Assembly: GCA_023131935.1 (NCBI GenBank)
Contig: JAGLYY010000240.1
Location: 1 to 17,825 of the forward strand
Direction: 5' to 3'
Length of the DNA stretch: 17,825 nt
Source: Spirochaetales bacterium
GTDB lineage: Bacteria; Spirochaetota; Spirochaetia; JAGLYY01
Shown: one piece after another, positions 7,515-14,971 of the stretch
Numbering within the stretch: the first letter of the stretch is position 1
Layout of the letters: the number at the start of each line of letters is the position of its first letter
Translations under genes and position numbers: made by a program
The notes under the pieces: generated by a model
Told to the model about the DNA's origin: nothing
The model's database searches: none
The model's input: only the letters and a program-made list of their open reading frames with translations

Positions 7515-8054
7515 CTACTTAACACCGGATTTACCAATCTTCCGCCGGATAGTCTCATCCTCATACCTTATCCCCTTACCTTTATATGGCTCTGGGGGTC
7601 TGAGGGACCTGATTTCCGCCGCAGCCTGGCCGACCTTTTGCTTATCAATACCGGAAATAACAACTTTATTGTTGCCTTCACAGGTAATAGTCAGGTCAGG
7701 GATGATTTCGTACTCAATCTGATTTGAGTAACCCAGATTCAAAGCGATCATATTACCCTTAACTTCAGCACGATAACCAACACCGTTAATAATCAGCGAT
7801 TTGGTAAATCCCTTGCTTACACCCGTTACCATATTCTGGATAAGATTCCGGTAAAGGCCATGGAATGACCGCGCCTCCTTGGAATCATTTTTCCTCGTCA
7901 CAATAGCGAGATTATCCTTTACAGTAATATCTACCCCGGGTTTATAGTCCTGAGTAAGTTTACCCTTTGGACCTTCTACCGTGATTTGGTAGTCTTTGAC
8001 ATCTACCTTCACGCCCTGAGGTATCTCAACCGGTAATTTCCCAATTCGAGACAT
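7515..8054 (-). CDS. rplF: 50S ribosomal protein L6
   Basis: L6 lies near the GTPase-associated centre of the large subunit, close to the sarcin-ricin loop where EF-Tu and EF-G bind. The 179 residues begin MSRIGKLPVEIPQGVKV and show the two tandem L6 folds, with NLGYSNQIEYEIP-like sequence in the second. The C-terminal signature PPEPYKGKGIRYEDE (about 153-167) and the ending RRKIGKSGVK are intact. The length is standard. Confidence 0.97.
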   Translation of the reverse strand: MSRIGKLPVEIPQGVKVDVKDYQITVEGPKGKLTQDYKPGVDITVKDNLAIVTRKNDSKEARSFHGLYRNLIQNMVTGVSKGFTKSLIINGVGYRAEVKGNMIALNLGYSNQIEYEIIPDLTITCEGNNKVVISGIDKQKVGQAAAEIRSLRPPEPYKGKGIRYEDETIRRKIGKSGVK

Positions 8055-8066
8055 TGTAACCCTTCC

Positions 8067-8465
8067 TTACCAGACAGAACAGATCAGTTCGCCACCGACC
8101 TTTTTTTCTGTTGCTTTCCTTCCTGTGGTAACTCCAGTGGATGTGGAAACAATTACTGTGCCGTATCCATTGAGTACCCTGGGCAGCTTTTTATAACCGG
8201 AGTAGATTCTCCGCCCCGGTGTGGAGATCCTCACAATACCATGTATAACGGGTTTGCTTTTCTCGTCATATTTCAGAAAGATCCTCATATTATTCATACC
8301 TTCCTGAGAAATCTTCTTGAAGTTCTTGATATAGCCTTCATTTTTCAGAATCTTCACGACCTCAAGCTTGAGCTTTGAAGGCCGAATATCGACTCTATCA
8401 TGACCCGCGCTACTAGCGTTTCTAATCTTTGTTAACATATCAGCCATAGGATCAGTAACAGCCAT
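8067..8465 (-). CDS. rpsH: 30S ribosomal protein S8
   Basis: S8 binds the central domain of 16S rRNA and is needed for its assembly; in E. coli it also represses the spc operon by binding the mRNA near rplE. The 132-residue protein begins MAVTDPMADMLTKIRNA and contains the ISTPGRRIYSGYKKLPRVLNGYG segment and the closing signature VIVSTSTGVTTGRKATEKKVGGELICSVW (about 104-132). It lies 10 bases from rpsN and 12 from rplF. No S8-binding mimic was sought in detail. Confidence 0.97.
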   Translation of the reverse strand: MAVTDPMADMLTKIRNASSAGHDRVDIRPSKLKLEVVKILKNEGYIKNFKKISQEGMNNMRIFLKYDEKSKPVIHGIVRISTPGRRIYSGYKKLPRVLNGYGTVIVSTSTGVTTGRKATEKKVGGELICSVW

Positions 8466-8475
8466 ACTATTCTCC

Positions 8476-8661
8476 CTACCAGCTCGATTTCGTTACGCCG
8501 GGTATCAAACCTTCGCTCGCTAACTTACGAAAGCAGACCCTGCATATCTGAAATTTCCGCATATAACCACGCGGTCTGCCGCAGATACGACATCGGTTTA
8601 CCTTTCTCGTACTGTATTTCGGTTTCCGCTGGGCTTTTACAATCATCGATTTCTTTGCCAT
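8476..8661 (-). CDS. rpsN: 30S ribosomal protein S14, type Z (zinc-binding)
   Basis: This is the short, 61-residue form of S14 (also called rpsZ). Cys24, Cys27, Cys40 and Cys43 (CRIC and CRVC, 12 residues apart) form the zinc finger of the type Z protein, replacing the long zinc-free form of about 100 residues found in E. coli. S14 sits in the head of the small subunit. The C-terminal FRKLASEGLIPGVTKSSW is the family signature. It occupies the normal place between rplE and rpsH. Confidence 0.97.
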   Translation of the reverse strand: MAKKSMIVKAQRKPKYSTRKVNRCRICGRPRGYMRKFQICRVCFRKLASEGLIPGVTKSSW

Positions 8662-8672
8662 TCGATCTCTCC

Positions 8673-9224
8673 CTATTTCCTGAAGGGCATACCGAGTTTT
8701 GATAGAAGGCTGCGAGCCTCTTGATCGGTATTAGCCGTCGTCACAATAGCGACATTCAAACCACTCACCCTTTCGATTTTGTCATAATCTATCTCAGGAA
8801 AAATGATCTGTTCCGTGATTCCAAGGGAGAAATTCCCATGTCCGTCGAAAGCATTGGGATTAACCCCGCGAAAGTCTTTGACCCGCGCGAGAGCAATATT
8901 CATGAGCCTGTCAAGAAACTCCCACATAATATCGCCCCGGAGTATTACCTTAGCTCCAACTTCCATACCTTCACGAAGTTTGAAGTTGGCGATCGATTTC
9001 CGTGCCTTTGTTTTTACCGGTTTTTGACCGGTAATCAGAGCAATCTCCTGAACAGCAGCATCCAGAAGTTTTTTGTTCTGAATAGCATCACCACAACCAA
9101 CACTTACACTTACTTTTTCGACCCTGGGAACCTGCATAACAGTTGAATATCCGAACTCTTCAGTAAGACCGGAAATAACCTTCTCTTTATACAGCTTTTT
9201 CATTGTAGGATTATAAGCACTCAT
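8673..9224 (-). CDS. rplE: 50S ribosomal protein L5
   Basis: L5 binds 5S rRNA and contacts P-site tRNA at the top of the large subunit. The 183 residues include the signature VPRVEKVSVSVGCGDA (33-48), TGQKPVKTKARKSIANFKLREGM (about 66-88) and the C-terminal GLNVAIVTTANTDQEA motif. The start ATG shares one base with the TAA of rplX (TAATG), so the two genes are likely translationally coupled. The length is slightly above the usual 179. Confidence 0.97.
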   Translation of the reverse strand: MSAYNPTMKKLYKEKVISGLTEEFGYSTVMQVPRVEKVSVSVGCGDAIQNKKLLDAAVQEIALITGQKPVKTKARKSIANFKLREGMEVGAKVILRGDIMWEFLDRLMNIALARVKDFRGVNPNAFDGHGNFSLGITEQIIFPEIDYDKIERVSGLNVAIVTTANTDQEARSLLSKLGMPFRK

Positions 9225-9544
9225 TACAGTTCTTCCCCAGTTTTCCTAGCTATGCGGACCTTCTTTCCGCCCTCAATCTTATAACCGATACGGGCAGGCT
9301 CTCCCTTCTTGGTTAGAATCATTACATTAGAAGCTTCGAGGGCCGCTTCTACTTCAATGATCCCTCCCTTGTCGTTCTGGCTTTTAGGCTTTACCGCCTT
9401 TTTCACCATATTGAGTCCTTGCACGATCACCCGACCCTTTACATGATCAATTTTGAGGATCTTACCTGTCTTGCCTTTATCTTTTCCGGCAATGACCATG
9501 ACCGTATCTTCTTTCTTCAGTTTGATATTCATCTTCTTTCTCAC
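9224..9544 (-). CDS. rplX: 50S ribosomal protein L24
   Basis: L24 starts large-subunit assembly and later lines the exit of the peptide tunnel. The KOW motif is clear: KKEDTVMVIAGKDKGKTGKI (about 10-29). The GTG at 9544 is chosen because AGAGG lies seven bases in front of it; the alternative ATG four codons later would have a spacing near 19 bases. The 106 residues end in a basic tail (GGKKVRIARKTGEEL). The last base of its TAA is the first base of the rplE start. Confidence 0.95.
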   Translation of the reverse strand: MRKKMNIKLKKEDTVMVIAGKDKGKTGKILKIDHVKGRVIVQGLNMVKKAVKPKSQNDKGGIIEVEAALEASNVMILTKKGEPARIGYKIEGGKKVRIARKTGEEL

Positions 9545-9556
9545 AACGCCACCTCT

Positions 9557-9925
9557 TTACAGAACCTCAGGAGCCAGAGAGACGATCTTCATGTAGCCAA
9601 CGTCCCGAAGTTCCCTCGCGACCGGGCCGAAGATCCTCTTTCCCATCGGATTCTGGTTCTGATCAATGATAACGCAGGCATTGTCATCAAACCTGATATA
9701 AGTGCCGTCTTTACGCCTGTATTCTTTCTTTGTCCTGACGATAACAGCTTTCTGAACATCGCCCTTCTTGATTGCCGCATTTGGAAGCGCGTCTTTAACT
9801 GCGACAACGATGATATCGCCAATACTTGCAGTTTTTCGCTTCGAGCCGCCAAGAACCTTGATGCACTGAACCTTCTTGGCGCCACTGTTATCAGCGACGT
9901 TCAGATACGTTTGCATCTGTACCAT
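9557..9925 (-). CDS. rplN: 50S ribosomal protein L14
   Basis: L14 lies at the subunit interface and forms bridge contacts with 16S rRNA. The start is set at the ATG of MVQMQTYLNVADNSGAKK (9925), giving 122 residues, the exact usual length. An AAGGAG lies seven bases upstream. A longer frame reaching to 10015 runs back into rpsQ and is not credible. Conserved parts include the TYIRFDDNACVIID segment and the ending RDVGYMKIVSLAPEVL. Confidence 0.96.
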   Translation of the reverse strand: MVQMQTYLNVADNSGAKKVQCIKVLGGSKRKTASIGDIIVVAVKDALPNAAIKKGDVQKAVIVRTKKEYRRKDGTYIRFDDNACVIIDQNQNPMGKRIFGPVARELRDVGYMKIVSLAPEVL

Positions 9926-9947
9926 ATCGCTACTCCTTATATCCCAC

Positions 9948-10205
9948 TTACTTAGCCCGCTCGACGATTTTTTCGAGACGCCAGCACTTATCTTTGCTGA
10001 TAGGCCTGCATTCAACTACACTGACGGTATCGCCAATGCGGGCCTCATTCTTCTCATCGTGAGCCTTTACCTTCTTGGTATCGGTGACGTACTTCTTATA
10101 AAGACCGTGCAGTTTCTTCGTGGTAATAGCAACAACGATGGTTTTTTCCATTTTGTCACTCACGACCTGTCCGGTATATGTCTTTTTAGTCGACTTCCTT
10201 TCCAC
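9948..10205 (-). CDS. rpsQ: 30S ribosomal protein S17
   Basis: S17 is a primary binder of 16S rRNA. I place the start at the GTG at 10205 (85 residues, beginning MERKSTKKTYTGQVVSDKMEKT): TAGGAG lies eight bases before it and the N-terminus then aligns with other S17 proteins. The GTG at 10214 would add three residues but overlaps that Shine-Dalgarno. The OB-fold signature GQVVSDKMEKTIVVAI and the later ECRPISKDKCWRLEKIVERA are present. The Shine-Dalgarno uses the TAG stop of rpmC. Confidence 0.95.
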   Translation of the reverse strand: MERKSTKKTYTGQVVSDKMEKTIVVAITTKKLHGLYKKYVTDTKKVKAHDEKNEARIGDTVSVVECRPISKDKCWRLEKIVERAK

Positions 10206-10216
10206 AGTTGTCACTC

Positions 10217-10417
10217 CTAACTATTCCGAATACTTAAAGAGTATTCGTGAATGATGGTATTCAGCCTGGCAATTCTCCGGCGGATATTCCTTTTTTCCAA
10301 AGGATTTTCCACATGACCAAGCACACTGTTAAATCGGAGATCGAGGTATTTCTTCGTGAGTTCCTCACGTTTTGTTACCAACTCTTCGTACGTCAGATCG
10401 TTAAAAGAATCTTTCAT
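10217..10417 (-). CDS. rpmC: 50S ribosomal protein L29
   Basis: A 66-residue, two-helix protein with the L29 pattern: LTYEELVTKREELTKKYLDLRF, then a turn and NPLEKRNIRRRIARLNTII (about 38-56). L29 sits by the tunnel exit next to L23, where chaperones and the signal-recognition particle dock. The ATG has GGAG six bases ahead, inside the last codons and stop of rplP, suggesting coupled translation. Confidence 0.97.
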   Translation of the reverse strand: MKDSFNDLTYEELVTKREELTKKYLDLRFNSVLGHVENPLEKRNIRRRIARLNTIIHEYSLSIRNS

Positions 10418-10420
10418 AAC

Positions 10421-10843
10421 CTACTCCAGATCTCTCCTCTTTACGAACTTCGTTTTAATCGGAAGTTTCGTACCAGCCAGTTTCATGGCTTCTCTGGCAA
10501 GCTCAAGATCGACCCCTGCCATCTCAAACATAATCCGACCGGGTCTGATAACAGCAACCCAGCTTTCGGGATTTCCCTTTCCTTTGCCCATCCTGGTTTC
10601 AGCAGGTTTTTTGGTATAAGGTTTATCGGGAAAGATCCGAATCCAGACCTTACCACCCCTCTTGATCTTTCTGGTCATGGCGATACGGGCTGCCTCAATC
10701 TGGCGGTTGGTAATCCACTTCGGCTCAAGGGCCATCAGACCATACTCGCCGAAGGAGATATTATTACCGCGGGAAGCAATCCCTTTAAGCTGTCCTGCTT
10801 TCCGCTGCGTTTTTCTCCACTTAACTCTCTTTGGACTCAGCAT
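10421..10843 (-). CDS. rplP: 50S ribosomal protein L16
   Basis: L16 organises the A-site and the entry corridor for aminoacyl-tRNA on the large subunit. The 140 residues begin MLSPKRVKWRKTQRK and contain the GLMALEPKWITNRQIEAARIAMTR segment (about 34-57). The loop around KPAETRMGKGKGNPESW, with the conserved arginine that is hydroxylated in some bacteria, and the following RPGRIMFEMAGV are intact. Six bases separate it from rpsC, three from rpmC. Confidence 0.98.
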   Translation of the reverse strand: MLSPKRVKWRKTQRKAGQLKGIASRGNNISFGEYGLMALEPKWITNRQIEAARIAMTRKIKRGGKVWIRIFPDKPYTKKPAETRMGKGKGNPESWVAVIRPGRIMFEMAGVDLELAREAMKLAGTKLPIKTKFVKRRDLE

Positions 10844-10849
10844 GATTCG

Positions 10850-11548
10850 TTAACTCCTAGCACTCGCCCTGTCTCTTTTCTTAACGAGAAGCCCTGCATC
10901 TTCCTTTCTGTCTTTCTTATAAACTTCGCCGTTAAATACCCAGACTTTTATTCCAATAGTACCAAAAGTGGTCTGAGATTCTGCGAAACCGTAATCGATA
11001 TCAGCCCTGATGGTATGAAGAGGAATTCTTCCATCTTTATACTGCTCAGTCCGGGACATTTCGGCGCCACCAAGACGGCCGGAAGCCTTTATTTTCACAC
11101 CCTGAACACCAGCTCTCATGGCACCGCTTACAGCCATTTTCATGGCCCGTCTGAAGGATCCGCGAGAACGGAGCTGCCGGGCAATATTCAACGCAATAAG
11201 CTGAGCATCTGCCTCAGGCCTCTTGATCTCTTTGATCTTTAGCTGGATTTTCTTCTTCACCATCTTCTGCAGCCGGCTGCCAATCTTCTCGATGTTAGAC
11301 CCCTTTGCTCCGATTATGATACCAGGCCGGGATGTATGGATTACAATGGTTATCCTTTGAGGATGCCGGATAATCTCTACATTAGCGATCTCCGCCCCAC
11401 GTGCTTCGGGCGCCTTTTCGAGGGCTCTTCTCAGCAGGAGATCCTCATGCAGGGTATCAGCATATTCCCGGGGATCAACATACCACTTCGATTTCCAGGT
11501 TTTATTGATACCAAGACGAAAGCTGTTCGGATTTACTTTCTGACCCAC
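10850..11548 (-). CDS. rpsC: 30S ribosomal protein S3
   Basis: S3 forms part of the mRNA entry channel and has helicase-like activity with S4 and S5. The start is taken as the GTG at 11548, because it yields the universal N-terminus (M/V)GQKVNPNSFRLGI and a normal 232 residues. A frame starting at 11587 would add 13 residues inside rplV. The GTG comes one base after the rplV TAA, and a purine-rich AAGGGGG lies in the last rplV codons. The KH-domain core RPGIIIGAKGSNIEK with its G-x-x-G loop is present, as is the C-terminal GRLGGAEMSRTE motif. Confidence 0.96.
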   Translation of the reverse strand: MGQKVNPNSFRLGINKTWKSKWYVDPREYADTLHEDLLLRRALEKAPEARGAEIANVEIIRHPQRITIVIHTSRPGIIIGAKGSNIEKIGSRLQKMVKKKIQLKIKEIKRPEADAQLIALNIARQLRSRGSFRRAMKMAVSGAMRAGVQGVKIKASGRLGGAEMSRTEQYKDGRIPLHTIRADIDYGFAESQTTFGTIGIKVWVFNGEVYKKDRKEDAGLLVKKRDRASARS

Positions 11549-11549
11549 T

Positions 11550-11912
11550 TTACACCCCCTTCTTCCTGATTTCATCAACAACAACAATAATATGGCTCAT
11601 CCTTTTAAGAAGGATGTCCCGTTGTCCCCGGGAGCGGGGCCAGACCCTCTTAATCCGAGGACCTTCGTTTATCTGAAGTTCTGCAATATAGAGCATCTCT
11701 TCATCGAGATTCTTGTTCTGATACAGAGCGTTAGCAGCGGCGGATTGTACCACCTTCCTAAGCAGCCCGGCACCCTTTTGAGGGAGATTCTCCAGTATCG
11801 CGACAGCCTCAGCGTATGGCTTCCTCCGAACAACGTCAGCGACCCGGCGCATCTTGGTCGGAGAAATCATCAGGTGCTTGGCAGTCGCCATATAGCCTTT
11901 CTTCGCTTCCAT
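11550..11912 (-). CDS. rplV: 50S ribosomal protein L22
   Basis: L22 extends a beta-hairpin down the wall of the exit tunnel, where macrolides and nascent-chain arrest peptides act. I prefer the ATG at 11912 (120 residues, MEAKKGYMATAKHLMISP): AGGTG lies nine bases before it. A GTG at 11924, immediately behind the rpsS stop, is possible and would add four residues. Motifs: ISPTKMRRVADVVRRKPY, then the hairpin region NEGPRIKRVWPRSRGQRD and RMSHIIVVV. Four bases after TAA the next gene, rpsC, is already under way. Confidence 0.94.
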   Translation of the reverse strand: MEAKKGYMATAKHLMISPTKMRRVADVVRRKPYAEAVAILENLPQKGAGLLRKVVQSAAANALYQNKNLDEEMLYIAELQINEGPRIKRVWPRSRGQRDILLKRMSHIIVVVDEIRKKGV

Positions 11913-11924
11913 CTTTCTCTTCAC

Positions 11925-12203
11925 CTATCTCTTCGATTTCCTGTCAGAGCCTGCGTGCCCCCGGAAAAGCCGTGTAGGAGCGAACTCTCCTAACTTGTGC
12001 CCAACGAGGTTCTCAGTGATGTATACAGGCACCCAGGATTTCCCGTTGTAAATAGAAATGGTAAAACCTACCATTTCAGGGATAATGGTCGAAGTCCGGG
12101 AATAGGTTTTAATCATCCTCTTCTCTCCGGACTTACTCTGCTCAAGAACTCTTTTATAGAGTTTCTTTTCTATAAACGGACCCTTCTTTATCGACCTAGC
12201 CAC
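11925..12203 (-). CDS. rpsS: 30S ribosomal protein S19
   Basis: S19 sits in the head of the small subunit with S13 and helps form the bridge to 5S rRNA. The 92 residues start MARSIKKGPFIEKKLYKRV, contain KTYSRTSTIIPEMVGFTISIYNGK (about 33-56) and the signature YITENLVGHKLGEFAPTRLFRGH (about 61-83), and end in DRKSKR. The length is the family norm. It lies 12 bases behind rplB; its TAG helps form the rplV translation start. Confidence 0.98.
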   Translation of the reverse strand: MARSIKKGPFIEKKLYKRVLEQSKSGEKRMIKTYSRTSTIIPEMVGFTISIYNGKSWVPVYITENLVGHKLGEFAPTRLFRGHAGSDRKSKR

Positions 12204-12215
12204 GTTTTACAACTC

Positions 12216-13040
12216 CTACTTCCGCTTCTTAACAATAAACTTGCTGGAAGATTTCTTTTTCTTCCGAGTTTTATAACCCTTGGTAGGCTTACCCCAGGGG
12301 GTAACAGGATGCCGTCCACCGGAGGTTTTTCCTTCACCACCGCCATGGGGGTGATCGTGGGGATTCATAACAACTCCCCGCACCTTCGGCCGCCGCCCGA
12401 GCCATCGAGACCGTCCCGCCTTACCGATTGAGATATTCATATTGTCTTCGTTACCAACATCGCCAATGGTGGCGTAGCATTTTTTGAAGACCATCCTCAT
12501 TTCGCCGGAGGGCAGCTTCAGAGTAACGTAGTCTCCTTCCTTAGCGACAACGGTTGCCCGTGTCCCCGCGGATCGTACCAACTGACCACCCCGGCCAAGC
12601 TGCAGCTCGACGTTGTGTACATTCAGACCGAGTGGGATCTTTTCCATGGGCAGAGCATTTCCAAGCTCAAAAGGAGCTTTTTCGCCGCTCATGATTTCCT
12701 GTCCAATCCGGAGCCCTTTAGGGGCAATAATGTAACGCTTCTCGCCATCCGCGTAATGAATCAGGGCAATATTGGAAGTTCTGTTCGGATCGTATTCGAC
12801 CGTAGTAACCTTCCCGGGAATCCCGTATTTATCTCTCTTAAAATCAATAGTCCGGTATTTCCGCTTATGGCCCCCTCCCCGTCTTCTAACGGAGATATGA
12901 CCGTTGCCTCCACGACCCGCTTTCTGCATTTTCCCCTTGGTAAGGGATTTCTCAGCCTTCTTCGTGGTAATCTCTTCGAAGGTGAGAGTGGACTTGTACC
13001 GCAGGCTTGGGGTTCTTGGTCTATATGTTTTAATACCCAT
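12216..13040 (-). CDS. rplB: 50S ribosomal protein L2
   Basis: L2 is needed for subunit joining and lies close to the peptidyl-transferase centre. The 274 residues begin MGIKTYRPRTPSLRYKS. The OB-fold and SH3-like domains are present, with GGNGHISVRRRGGGHKR (about 45-60) and RSAGTRATVVAKEG. The NPHDHPHGGGEG loop (226-237) carries His230, the counterpart of the functionally important E. coli His229. The basic C-terminal tail (GYKTRKKKKSSSKFIVKKRK) is typical. It follows rplW by 11 bases. Confidence 0.98.
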   Translation of the reverse strand: MGIKTYRPRTPSLRYKSTLTFEEITTKKAEKSLTKGKMQKAGRGGNGHISVRRRGGGHKRKYRTIDFKRDKYGIPGKVTTVEYDPNRTSNIALIHYADGEKRYIIAPKGLRIGQEIMSGEKAPFELGNALPMEKIPLGLNVHNVELQLGRGGQLVRSAGTRATVVAKEGDYVTLKLPSGEMRMVFKKCYATIGDVGNEDNMNISIGKAGRSRWLGRRPKVRGVVMNPHDHPHGGGEGKTSGGRHPVTPWGKPTKGYKTRKKKKSSSKFIVKKRK

Positions 13041-13051
13041 CCTCTATCTCC

Positions 13052-13354
13052 TTACACTCCATCGATCATGTCGATCTTGTCTCCAGGAGCAAGAGTGACG
13101 ATCGCCTTCTTCCATGGGGTTGTGTGTCCAACCCGCATACCAGACCGTGAACGGGAAGCTCTCGGCTTCTTCTTCACATTGATGATAGTACATTTGACCG
13201 GTTTTACAGAAAACAGTTCCTTTACGGCCTGTCTGATCTGATTCTTATTGGAATTGGGATCAACCTTGAAGATATACTTCCGCTGCTCCCCTTCGCGCAT
13301 TTCATTTGATTTTTCCGTAAGCACCGGTTCCAGAATAATCGATTCAGCTCTCAT
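13052..13354 (-). CDS. rplW: 50S ribosomal protein L23
   Basis: L23 lies at the tunnel exit and is the docking site for trigger factor and the signal-recognition particle. The 100 residues include ILEPVLTEKSNEMREGEQRKYIFKV (about 6-30), the N-K-x-Q-I-R-Q-A-V-K-E-L-F helix (38-50) and the C-terminal WKKAIVTLAPGDKIDMIDG. This is the short bacterial form. It follows rplD by 18 bases and precedes rplB by 11. Confidence 0.97.
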   Translation of the reverse strand: MRAESIILEPVLTEKSNEMREGEQRKYIFKVDPNSNKNQIRQAVKELFSVKPVKCTIINVKKKPRASRSRSGMRVGHTTPWKKAIVTLAPGDKIDMIDGV

Positions 13355-13372
13355 CTCGTTAAACCCCTTTCG

Positions 13373-13999
13373 CTACTTTCCGCCGTAAAACTCATTGAGC
13401 TCCGCGGCGGCAGTTTCAAGGACGAGCAGATTCTTCCCATAGAAGAGATCATGAGCTCTCAGCCTGTTGTACGACAGCATGGTGAGCCAGGGAATGTTTC
13501 TTCCCGCCTGCTTCACCATCTGATCATCGTCTTTGAGTATCAGAACAGTCCTTTCCTCTTTGACGAGATTCCTGAGAAGACTGACCAGCTCTCTGGTTTT
13601 CCCGGATTCAACCGTAAAGTCTTCAACAACTCTCAGCCTGTCTTCTTTGACCTTAAGACTCAGGATAGCTTTCATCGCCGCCCGTTTCATCTTCTTCGGG
13701 ATTGTGTAGCTGTAATCCCTTGGCTTCGGACCAAACACCGTCCCACCGCCTACCCACAGGGGCGAACGTCTGTGACCAGCTCGTGCCCGGCCGGTCCCTT
13801 TCTGCCGGTATGGCTTGGCGCCAGAACCGCGAACCTCGGACCTGCCCTTAGTGGAGGCGGTACCTACCCGCTTATTCGCAAGCTCGTTCCGAATAGCGTA
13901 GTAGATGACACTGTCATTTACCTCACGGCCAAACACGTCATCATTGAGTTCGATATTTTTAATCTCTTCGCCTTGAATCGAAAAGACTTTTGTTTTCAT
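13373..13999 (-). CDS. rplD: 50S ribosomal protein L4
   Basis: L4 reaches into the exit tunnel with an extended basic loop; in E. coli it is also the autogenous regulator of the S10 operon. The loop signature is clear: GSGAKPYRQKGTGRARAGHR (58-77), then SPLWVGGG and PKPRDYSYTIPKKMKR. The C-terminal Rossmann-like half includes SLKVKEDRLRVVEDF. The 208 residues match the usual length. No S10-type leader could be identified; the only candidate control element in front of the block is the hairpin behind tuf. Confidence 0.97.
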   Translation of the reverse strand: MKTKVFSIQGEEIKNIELNDDVFGREVNDSVIYYAIRNELANKRVGTASTKGRSEVRGSGAKPYRQKGTGRARAGHRRSPLWVGGGTVFGPKPRDYSYTIPKKMKRAAMKAILSLKVKEDRLRVVEDFTVESGKTRELVSLLRNLVKEERTVLILKDDDQMVKQAGRNIPWLTMLSYNRLRAHDLFYGKNLLVLETAAAELNEFYGGK

Positions 14000-14007
14000 C
14001 TTTGCCT

Positions 14008-14628
14008 CTATCTTTTCTTTGCTCGCTTAACAACTACAACGCCGTTCTTCGCACCAGGCACTGCACCCTTTATCAGGAGCACCTGCTTTTCTTCATCAAC
14101 TCTAACGATTCGCAGGTTCTGCACAGTAGTCCTTTCGCCGCCCATTCTGCCAGCCATCTTCCGTCCCCTAAAAACCTTAGCGGGCCAGGCAGCGTTTCCG
14201 GTACCACCAATACCACGATGGAATTTTGAACCATGGGTTTTCCGTCCGCCACTAAATCCGTAGCGCTTCATTACACCCTGAAATCCCTTACCTTTCGAAG
14301 TACCCGTTATATCAACAAAACCGAGATCATTGAAGATTTCGACACCAAAGGTGTCGCCAACCTGACACTCTTTTTCGAAGTCCCGGAATTCAACCAGATT
14401 TTTCTTAGGGGCATTGCCTTCGGCAAACTGTCCCGCATAAGGTTTTGTCACCCGATTCTTCTTCTTGTCTTCAGTGCCCATAACATAAGCGTTATAACCT
14501 TCTTTCTCGGTAGTACGTGCTCCGACGACGACATTATCGTCAAACTTGATAACTGTAACAGGAGTCAGCACCCCTTTGTCATCAAAAACCTGTGTCATTC
14601 CAACCTTTCTACCGATCAGCCCTAACAT
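14008..14628 (-). CDS. rplC: 50S ribosomal protein L3
   Basis: L3 is one of the first proteins in large-subunit assembly and its long loop approaches the peptidyl-transferase centre. The 206 residues begin MLGLIGRKVGMTQVFDDKG and contain GTSKGKGFQGVMKRYGFSGG (109-128). The centre loop reads HRGIGGTGNAAWPAKVFRGR rather than the common H-R-x-P-G-S-I-G-Q pattern, so the glutamine that is methylated in E. coli (Gln150) is replaced by Asn. MAGRMGGERTTVQNLRIV follows and is normal. GAGG lies seven bases before the ATG. Confidence 0.97.
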   Translation of the reverse strand: MLGLIGRKVGMTQVFDDKGVLTPVTVIKFDDNVVVGARTTEKEGYNAYVMGTEDKKKNRVTKPYAGQFAEGNAPKKNLVEFRDFEKECQVGDTFGVEIFNDLGFVDITGTSKGKGFQGVMKRYGFSGGRKTHGSKFHRGIGGTGNAAWPAKVFRGRKMAGRMGGERTTVQNLRIVRVDEEKQVLLIKGAVPGAKNGVVVVKRAKKR

Positions 14629-14651
14629 CTTCTACCTCAAATCACTAATTC

Positions 14652-14954
14652 TTACTGCTTGATTTCGACATCAACGCCAGCTGGCAGCTCCAGCTTCATG
14701 AGAGCATCCATAACCTTTGAAGAGGGATCGAGGATATCGATAAGCCTCTTGTGTGTTCTCATCTCAAACTGCTCTCTAGCCTTCTTGTTTACGTGGGGCG
14801 ACTTTAAAACAGTATATTTATTAATCCTGGTGGGAAGGGGAACCGGTCCCACGACCTTCGCACCAGCTTTCGCAACCGTCTGCACAATCGCCTTCGCGCT
14901 TTGATCTATCAACTCGACATCGAACCCTCGAAGCCGAACACGGATTCTGTCCAT
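14652..14954 (-). CDS. rpsJ: 30S ribosomal protein S10
   Basis: S10 lies in the head of the small subunit; in E. coli its NusE role also links it to transcription antitermination. The 100 residues contain IRVRLRGFDVELIDQSAK, GPVPLPTRINKYTVLKSPHV (36-55) and the invariant REQFEMRTHKRLIDI (60-74), and end LPAGVDVEIKQ. A strong GGAGGAG precedes the ATG. It is the first gene of the S10 block and stands 72 bases behind tuf, beyond a terminator-like hairpin. Confidence 0.98.
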   Translation of the reverse strand: MDRIRVRLRGFDVELIDQSAKAIVQTVAKAGAKVVGPVPLPTRINKYTVLKSPHVNKKAREQFEMRTHKRLIDILDPSSKVMDALMKLELPAGVDVEIKQ

Positions 14955-14971
14955 TTCTCCTCCAACTCCCG

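Noticed and set aside
9926..10015. Upstream extension of rplN into rpsQ
   Set aside because: The extra 30 residues match no L14, overlap rpsQ, and a good Shine-Dalgarno precedes the inner ATG.
10247..11242. 331-codon open frame on the plus strand opposite rpmC, rplP and rpsC
   Set aside because: It spans three certain genes and their junctions on the other strand and resembles no known protein.
11549..11587. Upstream extension of rpsC into rplV
   Set aside because: The S3 family starts at GQKVNP; the extra residues are rplV sequence in another frame.
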